A stretch of DNA of 64,000 nucleotides. Source: Alicyclobacillus sp. ALC3. GTDB lineage: Bacteria; Bacillota; Bacilli; Alicyclobacillales; Alicyclobacillaceae. Below are positions 1 through 6,999 of this stretch, one piece after another. The position numbers were made by a program, and so were the translations under genes. The first letter of the stretch is position 1. Every line of letters starts with the position of its first letter. A model generated the notes under the pieces. The model was not told where the DNA came from and made no database searches. It saw nothing but the letters and a program-made list of their open reading frames with translations. Where the stretch lies: assembly GCF_028751195.1 (NCBI RefSeq), contig NZ_CP066784.1, positions 4,402,001 through 4,466,000 on the forward strand. Reading direction: 5' to 3'.

Positions 1-357
1 CACGTGGTCGCTGTGGTTGGAGATGGCGTCAATGATGCGCCGTCACTTGTTCAAGCGGATGTCGGAATCGCCATGGGGGTGGTGGGTAGTGACATTGCGA
101 CGGAGGCCGCCGATGTGGTTCTCATGCGGGATGACTGGAGGCAGGTAGTCGATGCTATTGAGATTGGTCGTCGAACGGCACGCACGATTCGTCAGAATAT
201 TGGTATCGGAATCGGGTGGAACGTGATGACCCTTGGAATGGCATCTATAGGTATTATTGGTCCAGTTCTCTCCGCCGCATCTGAAGCAATGCCAGACGTA
301 TTCGTCGCACTGAATTCCTCTCGACTCTACCGAAAAAATCCCGCAACGAAGGTTTAA
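1..357 (+). CDS. P1B-type heavy-metal ATPase, C-terminal end (partial)
   Basis: The reading frame is open from the first base, so the 5' part lies outside the window. Residues 7-14 are the hinge motif GDGVNDAP of P-type ATPases, followed by the typical IAMG..SD.A.E.AD.VL.. segment of the P domain. A two-helix hydrophobic tail follows, ending in a ..LNSSRLYR signature, as the final membrane helices of CopA/CadA/ZntA-type pumps do. The protein exports metal cations at the membrane. The metal cannot be told, because the CPx motif and N-terminal domain are not visible. An arsenic gene cluster lies 2.3 kb downstream. Confidence 0.9.
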   Translation, partial: HVVAVVGDGVNDAPSLVQADVGIAMGVVGSDIATEAADVVLMRDDWRQVVDAIEIGRRTARTIRQNIGIGIGWNVMTLGMASIGIIGPVLSAASEAMPDVFVALNSSRLYRKNPATKV

Positions 358-889
358 TGTCTCTGCGGATGCAGTACCTATCAAATAATCCTGTGGAGGT
401 AAACGTCTGGTAGGTTAGAAGCTTTGGACCGTAGTTGTAGGAATCTTGGGGATAGCAGGGGTTTAGATGTACGCCTGGCAATTAACAGCCGACAAGTTGT
501 ACAGAGCCGACGATCGGTTTCAAGGACCGTCATCGGCATGCTACAAGTAAACAACATTGGAGTTGAGGTGTTGTAGAACGACACTTGAGGTCGATGACCT
601 ATGAGGGGTAGGTGAAAATGATGAAGAAACGATCTCTCGCTACCGTCACCGTCACGCTGATTTTGGGACATCAAACAGAATACGAAAATTTGAGAATAGG
701 CAAGTTAGTAAAATTCTTAAGACCGTAATTGAAGTCGTAGTAACACTATGATCATGGAGGGTCGCTTCGTACTGGATTTGTGGCGTAATACCTAGTTGGA
801 CCTGCATGGGGTGCAACAAGCGAACATTTCCATATCCAGAATATACAAAAACACAATTGATTGAATTGAATGGAAGGAGGAAGCGGAGT
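358..889. other. 530-base stretch with no convincing gene
   Basis: Apart from one 36-codon ORF at 618-728, I see no coding pattern on either strand. The stretch is AT-rich and looks like worn sequence between the metal ATPase and the C39-like gene. A GGAAGGAGG ribosome binding site at 872-880 serves the gene starting at 890. Confidence 0.5.
618..728 (+). CDS. short ORF resembling a truncated secreted-protein start
   Basis: Thirty-six codons start with two adjacent ATGs preceded by a purine-rich AGGGGTAGGTG. The N-terminus (Met-Met-Lys-Lys-Arg, then a short hydrophobic run) looks like the beginning of a signal peptide, but the protein stops without a cleavage site or mature domain. It could be the stub of a lost secreted protein or a chance ORF. 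I do not recognise it. Confidence 0.25.
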   Translation: MMKKRSLATVTVTLILGHQTEYENLRIGKLVKFLRP

Positions 890-1714
890 ATGCATCGACA
901 AGGTCGAGGAAAATATAAGACAAAGCGCAAACTCTACCGATTCCTAACAGTGATGGGGATAACTTTCCTGATTGGTGGGGTTCTTTATGTTTGGCGCGAC
1001 GTACGGTTGCAAAGCCACGTTATCAACCACGCGAAAACATCCAAGGTGCCATCGAATGGTACACATGTTCAGGAATCCCATAAAGTTCAACACACAGAAG
1101 CTTTGCCAACGGCAGCTTTAATTGATGTTCCTCCTCAGTCGCAGTTTCCTCAGTTGCCGACAGGATGCGAGGTTACAAGTCTATCTATGTTGTTTACAGC
1201 AATCGGACATCCCGTGGATAAAATGACATTGGCCCGAAAGGAACCGACGGATCCGACAAAAAGAGTGTTGGGACCCAATGGAAGTATCGTGTACTGGGGC
1301 AATCCAAACGTTGGATTCGTGGGAGATGTATATTCGCAGTTCAATGGTTACGGCATTTTTCATGGGCCAATTGTGACTTTGATTAATGAGATACTACCGG
1401 GAAGGGCAGAGGATCTTACTGGTCTTCCGTTTACAGATATACTTTCCGTTGTGGCTCATGGAACTCCGGTCATGGTTTGGACAACAGCCACCTTTAAACC
1501 TACTTCCATGTGGGAGACTTGGAATAGTAAGGAGGGTATAGTTCGTGTGACGATGGAGGAACATGCCGTATTGCTCGTTGGATATGACCAAACTCAACTC
1601 TTTATAAATGATCCCCTGAACGGTACGAAAGCCGAGCCCGTAAATCGCCAACAATTTATTGCAGCTTGGAAACAACTCGGGAAGCAGGCTGTGACAATAA
1701 AAAAGAACACATAG
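890..1714 (+). CDS. membrane-anchored C39-like (papain-fold) peptidase family protein
   Basis: The product has 274 residues. The frame is open from 806, but ATG 890 sits at the right distance from GGAAGGAGG (872-880), so I use it. A basic N-terminus leads into one membrane segment at about residues 17-36, then a linker and an extracellular domain. That domain has LPTGCEV with Cys93 as probable nucleophile, EEHAVLLVGYD with His225, and FINDP with Asn240/Asp241, the Cys-His-Asn/Asp order of Peptidase_C39_2 proteins. Such proteins are surface or secreted thiol peptidases of mostly unknown substrate. No bacteriocin or ABC transporter gene lies nearby. Confidence 0.8.
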   Translation: MHRQGRGKYKTKRKLYRFLTVMGITFLIGGVLYVWRDVRLQSHVINHAKTSKVPSNGTHVQESHKVQHTEALPTAALIDVPPQSQFPQLPTGCEVTSLSMLFTAIGHPVDKMTLARKEPTDPTKRVLGPNGSIVYWGNPNVGFVGDVYSQFNGYGIFHGPIVTLINEILPGRAEDLTGLPFTDILSVVAHGTPVMVWTTATFKPTSMWETWNSKEGIVRVTMEEHAVLLVGYDQTQLFINDPLNGTKAEPVNRQQFIAAWKQLGKQAVTIKKNT

Positions 1715-1721
1715 TGGGTAC

Positions 1722-2665
1722 TTAATAAAAATTGAAACTGGTCCATAACCCAAAAAGTGGAACGCTCGAATTGAATCGTACGTAGATAAAGAGACCATTA
1801 TCGTGAATGGTGGGGTGTGGGTAGTAAGGACTGGCGTATTGTTCTGTGTCACGCCACCGGGATCTCCGCAGTATGGTTGATCCAAACCAATGTCTTAGAG
1901 TGCCAGACCCTGATTCCGGGCCTGCCGCGCCACGTTGGCGCGTGTCGGCCGAAAAGAGGGAGATGCGATATACATCACTTGTATTCAACTGCAGATGCGA
2001 ACGTAGGGTAAGTATGGGTGCGTATAGTGTATCCAAATCATGGACGCGCCCGTTTACTTCCGCCCTTAACCGTGAATTGGAGAATGAAACCAGTTTGCCG
2101 CCCGCCTGTTTACCTAACACAGCCCCAGCGCTATACAGACTTTTTTTCAGCCGAGGGAACTGGTTCACCGCCATCAACTGCTCTCCTGTGCCCAACCAGA
2201 TGGGGCTTAAAACACCTGGTTCATTGAGGAGGTTTTCATGTGTGAACCAAAGCGTCGGAACCTTCCTGTTTCGGAACCACTCCTTCAAATACCACTTCCA
2301 ATACGACCGGATTTTTAAGGCACGAAGATTTGTTTTCGTGACAAACAACACATTCACCAAATCGGCACTCTGGCCCCATAATTCCCCAATATGATCACCA
2401 TAGTTTCTGAGTTTGTTTTTTATTATGCTCATATGTTCGGTTTCTGTATCGTGTTCAAGCAGCAGTTCGACATAGCTTCCGTCCACGAATCGATAGATCC
2501 CTTCGCCATCCGGTCGTAAGGGTGTTGTTCGTCTCGCCTTCTTCTCCATGGCAAAGCTCTCTGTGGCTCCGCGCGTACCCAGTCATTCGATTAAAGCTTC
2601 TCCGGGACGGTCCAGGCTGCCCGCAATCGTGAAAATATCAAATCGTTCGCCATTCGGACTTGCTG
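1722..2665 (-). pseudogene. decayed replication-relaxation family gene
   Basis: The translated fragment (open frame 1722-2549) matches the C-terminal half of the intact replication-relaxation protein at 17193-18095. RRTTPLRPDG is identical, followed by shared YRF, EHD/EYDT..EH, NVLFVT and LGKQ blocks. Upstream, the frame reads IE-stop-LGTRG where the intact copy has VEWIGMRDAG, so a Trp codon has become TGA. Beyond that, only short resemblance (NDLIFSRL) remains before the arsB stub. After the LGKQ block the sequence no longer matches. This is the remnant of a second conjugative element, orientated like the intact one. Confidence 0.7.
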
Positions 2666-2689
2666 ACGTTTTGAAAGAAGAGTTATAGC

Positions 2690-2878
2690 GGCAGTGACCT
2701 CGGCCCAAAGATTACCCCAATTGGGTCGCTTGCCACATTGCTGTGGCTTCACGTTTTGGGGAAAAAGGGAATTCAAATTTCCTGGGGACAGTATTTTAAA
2801 ACCGGGATTGTACTGACCATACCGGTCCTCTTCGTCACTTTATCTGGGTTGTACGTATGGCTGAGTTTGGTTCACTAA
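2690..2878 (+). pseudogene. arsB: 3' fragment of arsB (arsenite efflux pump)
   Basis: The frame encodes [20 protein letters not shown], then KGI.ISWG.YFKTGI and a final hydrophobic helix ending at TAA 2876-2878. This is the C-terminus of ArsB-type arsenite permeases. An in-frame TGA lies at 2671-2673, and upstream of it the sequence belongs to the replication-relaxation remnant on the other strand, so the first roughly 350 residues are missing. The junction at about 2665-2690 marks a deletion or insertion that destroyed the pump while leaving arsC behind it. Confidence 0.75.
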
Positions 2879-2954
2879 AAATCGTGCAGGGAATAAATGT
2901 CGCTGACCTATAATCTAATCCAAAGACCTATGAGGGAAAGAGGGAGAGATCAAC

Positions 2955-3383
2955 GTGAAAAAACCTATTGTGTACTTCATCTGTACAGGGAACTCATGCC
3001 GTTCGCAAATGGCCGAAGGATGGGCACGCCACTTTGCCGGAGACAAAATTACAGTACTCAGCGGTGGGATTGAAGCTCATGGACTGAACCTGAAGGCGCT
3101 ACAGGTGATGAACGAGGCCGGCGTGGACATTTCAAGTCACACTTCGGACTTGATTGACAACGACATTTTCAATCAATCTGATTACGCAATCACGCTATGC
3201 GGTGATGCATACGACAAATGCCCAGTGACGCCTCCCCACGTGAGACGCATGCATTGGGGGTTTGAAGACCCAGCTCGTGCGACAGGTACGGAACAACAAG
3301 TACTCGATAAGTTCCGAGAAGTCCGGGATGGCATAAAAGAACGTGTTGTTAAATTTCTAGAGGAGGAAATCCAGCATCAGTGA
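2955..3383 (+). CDS. arsC: arsenate reductase, thioredoxin-coupled type
   Basis: The product has 142 residues with a GTG start behind GAGGGAAAGAGGGAGAG. The P-loop CTGNSCRS at residues 10-17 and the pair Cys82/Cys89 in [10 protein letters not shown] match the three redox cysteines (10, 82, 89) of the pI258/B. subtilis ArsC family. The enzyme reduces arsenate to arsenite in the cytoplasm and is regenerated by thioredoxin, which fits the trxB gene 200 bp downstream. The arsenite pump gene upstream is only a stub, so arsenite export must come from elsewhere. Confidence 0.95.
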   Translation: MKKPIVYFICTGNSCRSQMAEGWARHFAGDKITVLSGGIEAHGLNLKALQVMNEAGVDISSHTSDLIDNDIFNQSDYAITLCGDAYDKCPVTPPHVRRMHWGFEDPARATGTEQQVLDKFREVRDGIKERVVKFLEEEIQHQ

Positions 3384-3390
3384 TCAACGC

Positions 3391-3570
3391 ATGCAGGTTG
3401 CTGTCAGTTGCGCGGATTTAGAAGCCTCTTTAAAGTGTTACCGTGCTTTCCTTTGGACTGAACCGAATTAAGAGAACTACCGGGGGTTGGACCTCAAAGG
3501 AGCCAATGCTTCACTTTTCATTGAATGTTCGTCCGTTTGAGAAAAATGGGATACCCAATCACATTGAGGA
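3391..3570 (+). pseudogene. broken ArsI/CadI-like VOC-family gene
   Basis: From ATG 3391, eight bases after arsC, the frame reads MQVAVSCADLEASLKCYRAF, then TEPN and a TAA, then NYRGLDLK. The match continues one frame over with PMLHFSLNVRPFEKNGIPNH. This is the N-terminal half of the CadI/ArsI group of vicinal-oxygen-chelate proteins (ArsI is a C-As lyase), which often lie in ars operons. It has one stop and one frameshift, and its C-terminal half was deleted up to the trxB ribosome binding site. Confidence 0.7.
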
Positions 3571-3580
3571 GATGACCAAC

Positions 3581-4525
3581 ATGCGACAAGTAGTTGTCGT
3601 TGGAACGGGACCGGCAGGACTGACTGCAGCGATTTATTTGGCGCGGGCAAACCTGAGTCCACTTGTGATTGAAGGGAATGAACCAGGTGGGCAGTTAACG
3701 CTGACCACGGAAGTGGAAAACTTTCCTGGATTTCCGGACGGGATTACGGGACCAGAGTTAATGAGAAATATGCGCAAGCAAGCTGAAAAATTCGGAGCGG
3801 AGTTTTCGCGTGGCTGGGTGACACAAGTGGACCTTTCGGGAAATGGATTTAAACTTCAAGTTGAAGGCATGACCGAGTTAGAAACCCGATCTTTAATTCT
3901 CTCGACGGGTGCCTCTGCAAAAATGCTCGGAATCCCGGGTGAGAATGAAAATATTGGGCGTGGCGTGAGTACCTGTGCGACTTGCGACGGATTCTTCTTT
4001 AGAGGTAAGAAAATCGTTGTTGTTGGTGGTGGTGATTCTGCGATGGAAGAAGCGAATTTTTTAACAAGATTCGCTTCAGAGGTGCGTATCGTTCATCGAA
4101 GAAATGAGTTGCGTGCATCGAAAATTATGCAAGACCGTGCACGTAACAATCCTAAAATTACTTGGAGCTTGAATTGCATACCCGTGGAAGTAGAGTCGGA
4201 CGGAAACCGTGTGAAAGGACTCAAGGTGATAAATAATGAGACGGGCTTGGAAGAAACGATTGCGACGGAAGGTATCTTTGTTGCGATCGGATACCACCCC
4301 AATACACATTTCTTGAATGGGCAAATTGATACCGATGACCTCGGATACATTGTCGTGAAGCCTGGCACAACCGAAACGAATATTCCTGGCGTATTTGCGT
4401 GCGGGGATGTACAGGATCACAAATTCCGACAGGCTATTACAGCAGCGGGAACTGGATGCATGGCAGCATTGGAGTGCGAACGATTTTTAGAAAGTGTGGC
4501 TGCACATGACGAGTTGGAGGTATAA
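3581..4525 (+). CDS. trxB: thioredoxin-disulfide reductase
   Basis: The product has 314 residues. The frame is open from 3443, but that part belongs to the broken VOC gene. ATG 3581 lies 9 bases after GAGGAG (3566-3571). FAD-binding GTGPAG is at residues 8-13, the redox pair CATC at 132-135, and NADPH-binding GGGDSA at 149-154, the layout of low-molecular-weight thioredoxin reductases. It transfers electrons from NADPH to thioredoxin, which ArsC needs, so an arsenic-dedicated copy is plausible. The next gene starts two bases after the stop. Confidence 0.93.
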   Translation: MRQVVVVGTGPAGLTAAIYLARANLSPLVIEGNEPGGQLTLTTEVENFPGFPDGITGPELMRNMRKQAEKFGAEFSRGWVTQVDLSGNGFKLQVEGMTELETRSLILSTGASAKMLGIPGENENIGRGVSTCATCDGFFFRGKKIVVVGGGDSAMEEANFLTRFASEVRIVHRRNELRASKIMQDRARNNPKITWSLNCIPVEVESDGNRVKGLKVINNETGLEETIATEGIFVAIGYHPNTHFLNGQIDTDDLGYIVVKPGTTETNIPGVFACGDVQDHKFRQAITAAGTGCMAALECERFLESVAAHDELEV

Positions 4526-4527
4526 CT

Positions 4528-4806
4528 ATGCAGATTACAGATGCAGGAAAAACGTTTATTGAAGACGTCTTGAAACAGAACAATGCCAATTGTATCCGAG
4601 TTGTGTTTGCTGGACAGGGATGTTGTGGCCCGAAATTGGGTCTTTCTCTTGACGAACCACATGATGATGATGTTGTACAAATACTCAACGGGATCAAGGT
4701 TTCCATTGAAAATCGTATTGTGCCGCATACGACAAGTCTTACGCTAGACTTTCGGACGACAGAAGTAGGGTCAGGGCTTGTGATGGCTGGACAAAGTAAT
4801 TGTTAA
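4528..4806 (+). CDS. HesB/IscA-like small protein
   Basis: The product has 92 residues, with a start two bases after trxB and GAGGT as ribosome binding site. It has the HesB/IscA fold pattern (IRVVFAGQGCCGPKLGLSLD, then a beta-rich middle), but the conserved cysteines are arranged as a CCGP pair and a C-terminal Cys, unlike the CxnCxC of A-type iron-sulfur carriers. It belongs with short HesB-like proteins of unknown role. Its place at the end of arsC-trxB suggests a thiol or metal-binding job in arsenic handling (inference). Confidence 0.75.
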   Translation: MQITDAGKTFIEDVLKQNNANCIRVVFAGQGCCGPKLGLSLDEPHDDDVVQILNGIKVSIENRIVPHTTSLTLDFRTTEVGSGLVMAGQSNC

Positions 4807-4826
4807 GGGATCTCATTAAACGTCGT

Positions 4827-4858
4827 GCGTCTCGGGAGTTTAAGCCGAGGCGCTTTTT
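4827..4858 (+). terminator. rho-independent terminator of the arsC-trxB operon
   Basis: A 9-bp stem (GCGTCTCGG with CCGAGGCGC, one G-T pair) and a 9-base loop are followed by TTTTT at 4854-4858. It lies 20 bases after the HesB-like gene and ends two bases before the group II intron boundary. Confidence 0.9.
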
Positions 4859-4859
4859 C

Positions 4860-5135
4860 GTGCGTCCGGCATGGGCGTTGTCTCTACGGTGAAAGTCCGG
4901 AATGGTGAAGGTAGCAGTAGTCAGTAGCTTAAGCCAAGGGTATCTATCGCGAGGTGGAATCTGAAGAAAGGCAGCGGCCGACCTCCGGCCAGAGGTTCAC
5001 GAACTTGAATTGAGGCTAACGACAGTTGGGCGAGTTTGCGAAATAAGGCTCAGCCCATGCTACCGAAGGCTGTCGAGAGTAAGGAGTGGGTAGGTGGAGG
5101 GAGAGACAACGTTCTTATCCCTTGGCTTGGACAGC
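4860..5135 (+). mobile_element. group IIC intron, 5' part only (domain I remnant)
   Basis: The sequence starts with the group II 5' boundary GTGCGTCCGGC and continues with blocks of bacterial class C introns: GGTGAAAGTCCGGA, GGTGGAATCTGAAG, CACGAACTT, TGAGGCTA, GAGTTTGCG and a final GTTCTTATCCC. They occur in the order I remember from the Oceanobacillus iheyensis IIC intron. It sits directly behind a terminator hairpin and T-run, the known IIC target. No reverse-transcriptase ORF or domain V follows, so the element is truncated. The 3' limit is approximate. Confidence 0.8.
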
Positions 5136-5557
5136 AGTAGATCTCGTAACCTCTTGCTGCGCCTGGCGTTTCGGGACGTAGGATAACTTCGCGTAGTGCC
5201 TACAGCTTTTCTGGGATATCTCTTGAATCAGGGATGGAACGTTGCAACCTAATGCTTTGAGAATTTGACCTTATCTCAGGTGTAATCTTCGTTCTTGCCG
5301 GATTGGCAGGTCACCAAGTGCATCACGTTCATTAGTGCTAGGTGGTCAATGACAGAATGTGCGGTCAACAAGCCCTACATTGATTCGTTCTATGTCTCGG
5401 GGCAGTATAACAGGTGTCAAGGGCTGAGAACCTGGCGTAATGATGTGGGAACGAAAAATGATTCCATGTATTACCTCGACATGCACTGATAAGTCAATAC
5501 TTTTCGCGGCGTTGGTGTATCATAACGGTAAACCCATCCAGGAAGGATGATTCAACC
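5136..5557 (+). other. unassigned sequence after the intron remnant
   Basis: There is no reverse transcriptase or other recognisable coding sequence. A 64-codon ORF at 5295-5489 has no ribosome binding site and no family features. A GGAAGGATGATT ribosome binding site near 5541 belongs to the DUF255 fragment. Confidence 0.4.
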
Positions 5558-5731
5558 GTGAAACCCAACAACAGCGAACATAAATTCACCAACCGCCTCA
5601 TCCACGAAAAATCCCCATACCTCCTGCAACACGCCCACAACCCAGTCGACTGGTACCCATGGGGCGACGACGCCTTTAAGATTGCCCGAAGATACAACCG
5701 GCCCATCTTTTTATCCGTGGGCTACTCGTAG
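5558..5731 (+). pseudogene. 5' fragment of a DUF255 / YyaL-like thioredoxin-domain gene
   Basis: A GTG start behind GGAAGGATG gives [29 protein letters not shown] and PIFLSVGYS, the conserved N-terminus of DUF255 proteins (about 650-690 residues, spermatogenesis-associated protein 20 family). These continue with TCHWCHVM. Here TAG follows at the Thr position, exactly where an inverted repeat begins (5721-5752), and the rest of the gene is absent from the window. It was cut by rearrangement or insertion. Confidence 0.88.
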
Positions 5732-5752
5732 CCCTGCGGGGCTACGAGTGGC
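5721..5752. repeat. inverted repeat 1, 14-bp arms, 4-base loop
   Basis: GCTACTCGTAGCCC pairs with GGGCTACGAGTGGC around TGCG, with a single T/G mismatch (a wobble in RNA). It begins inside the last codons of the broken DUF255 gene. There is no T-run, so it is not a typical terminator. Confidence 0.9.
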
Positions 5753-5762
5753 AATATACGGT

Positions 5763-5816
5763 AATGGAGTAATATATGGACCTGTCACTGATGCCGAGTC
5801 CATATATTACTCCATT
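5763..5816. repeat. inverted repeat 2, perfect 19-bp arms, 16-base loop
   Basis: AATGGAGTAATATATGGAC at 5763-5781 is the exact reverse complement of 5798-5816. It lies 11 bases after inverted repeat 1. No ORF spanning it looks real. Confidence 0.92.
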
Positions 5817-5908
5817 GGAGGGAGATGGAGGAAATATGGGTTCGCCGACTATTGCTATATTTACGGGTGCTACCTTGAAAGGGCAACAACCTGACCAGAT
5901 AATAAAGG

Positions 5909-5947
5909 AGTCACAGGACCACCCGTTGAACGGGTGGTCCTGTGACT
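5909..5947. repeat. inverted repeat 3, perfect 19-bp arms, 1-base centre
   Basis: Bases 5909-5927 and 5929-5947 are exact reverse complements around a single G: AGTCACAGGACCACCCGTT and its complement. Such a near-zero loop favours a cruciform or a very stable hairpin. No coding role is seen between 5732 and 6048. Confidence 0.92.
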
Positions 5948-6048
5948 GGCATGTCAACTCATCATCCATGACTTTGAATATCAGTTAACTGGGATTAAAA
6001 CGGTTTTGCAAACAGTATGCGTTCCTGTCCTCAGTGTAGCGATTTCCG

Positions 6049-6924
6049 TCAATGTAATTGGTTTGAAAGTTCCTCGATCTCTTCTCTGGACAGTCCCGAT
6101 ACTTCGCATATAGTCTTGATATCGAATCCTTTGAGGAGTAGCTGTTTAACTACCTCTCGTTTGCCTTCAATAAGTGCCTTTTGCTCCCGCAATTCTGCTT
6201 CTCGGATGGCAGCAGCCTCGTCCAGAATTGCCATGCGCCTGGAGTGGTACTCGGCCAGTGCTTGGGGGTCGCGACTGATGTCCTCCCATTTCTCGAATGC
6301 GTTCTTCATGACGGGATCCTCCTTTGCAATCGTCTCCAACTCACTTCGGATGTCATCATTGTCGGCCGCTTCTAGTAGCAGAAGCCAGCGGACGAGCCGG
6401 TCTTCATGTAGACTGACGGTACGCTTTCGCCAGTTCGTCATCAGTTTTGGGATCTCCATGAAGTGGATTTCCAATGTATCGGTGAGCAAGAACTGGTCGG
6501 TGTCCTCATATAGATGAAAGGTTGTATGATACGCCTCAGTGGCTCTTACGTAGCGGAAGTTTAAGATGTTTATGGTGATTGTCTGAGCCAGTTCTGAGTA
6601 CGACATGCCCTTTTGCATTTGGTCTGAAAAGATGCAGGACCAATAATATAATGTGCGTTTCTCCATGTCATGGCGATTGGCAAGCTGGATTTCGATATTG
6701 ATTCTAGTACCGTCTTCGGTACGCGCATGAATGTCTAAAATGGACTTTTTATCGTCCATGTACTTTGGGCCAAGCTCGGGGTTGATTAAGTCAATTGAGG
6801 TAATCTTTCCGCTTTCCGAGCGCTTCAATGCTGCGTTCAAAAATGCGATCAAAATTGGTTCGCTGCCTGGGCTGCCGAACAGGGCTTTGAATGCAAAATC
6901 AATTTTCAAATCCATGAGTGCCAT
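6049..6924 (-). CDS. Rpn-family recombination-promoting nuclease (PD-(D/E)XK)
   Basis: The product has about 291 residues from ATG 6924 behind AAAGGTGTGG; GTG 6933 is also possible. The N-terminus (DFAFKALFGS, ILIAFLNAAL) and the core (ILDIHARTEDG, then INIEIQLA) carry the Asp...Glu-x-Gln pattern of PD-(D/E)XK nucleases of the Rpn/PDDEXK transposase-like group, followed by YYW and the usual helical C-terminus. Family members cut DNA and promote RecA-independent recombination, or act in phage defence. It lies between the inverted-repeat cluster and the ICE integrase and may belong to neither. Confidence 0.88.
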   Translation of the reverse strand: MALMDLKIDFAFKALFGSPGSEPILIAFLNAALKRSESGKITSIDLINPELGPKYMDDKKSILDIHARTEDGTRINIEIQLANRHDMEKRTLYYWSCIFSDQMQKGMSYSELAQTITINILNFRYVRATEAYHTTFHLYEDTDQFLLTDTLEIHFMEIPKLMTNWRKRTVSLHEDRLVRWLLLLEAADNDDIRSELETIAKEDPVMKNAFEKWEDISRDPQALAEYHSRRMAILDEAAAIREAELREQKALIEGKREVVKQLLLKGFDIKTICEVSGLSREEIEELSNQLH

Positions 6925-6999
6925 GTAATCCACACCTTTAAAATCGGCCTTGACGATATTGTACCATGGCTCTTCGAGAATGTATCTGGGTCATCAAAC

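Noticed and set aside
2591-2776. 61-codon minus-strand ORF
   Set aside because: It is antisense to the clear arsB 3' fragment and has no family features.
5295-5489. 64-codon ORF after the intron remnant
   Set aside because: No ribosome binding site; no resemblance to a reverse transcriptase or other family.
5776-5988. ORFs across the inverted-repeat cluster on both strands
   Set aside because: They are produced by the palindromes; no ribosome binding site and no protein-like pattern.
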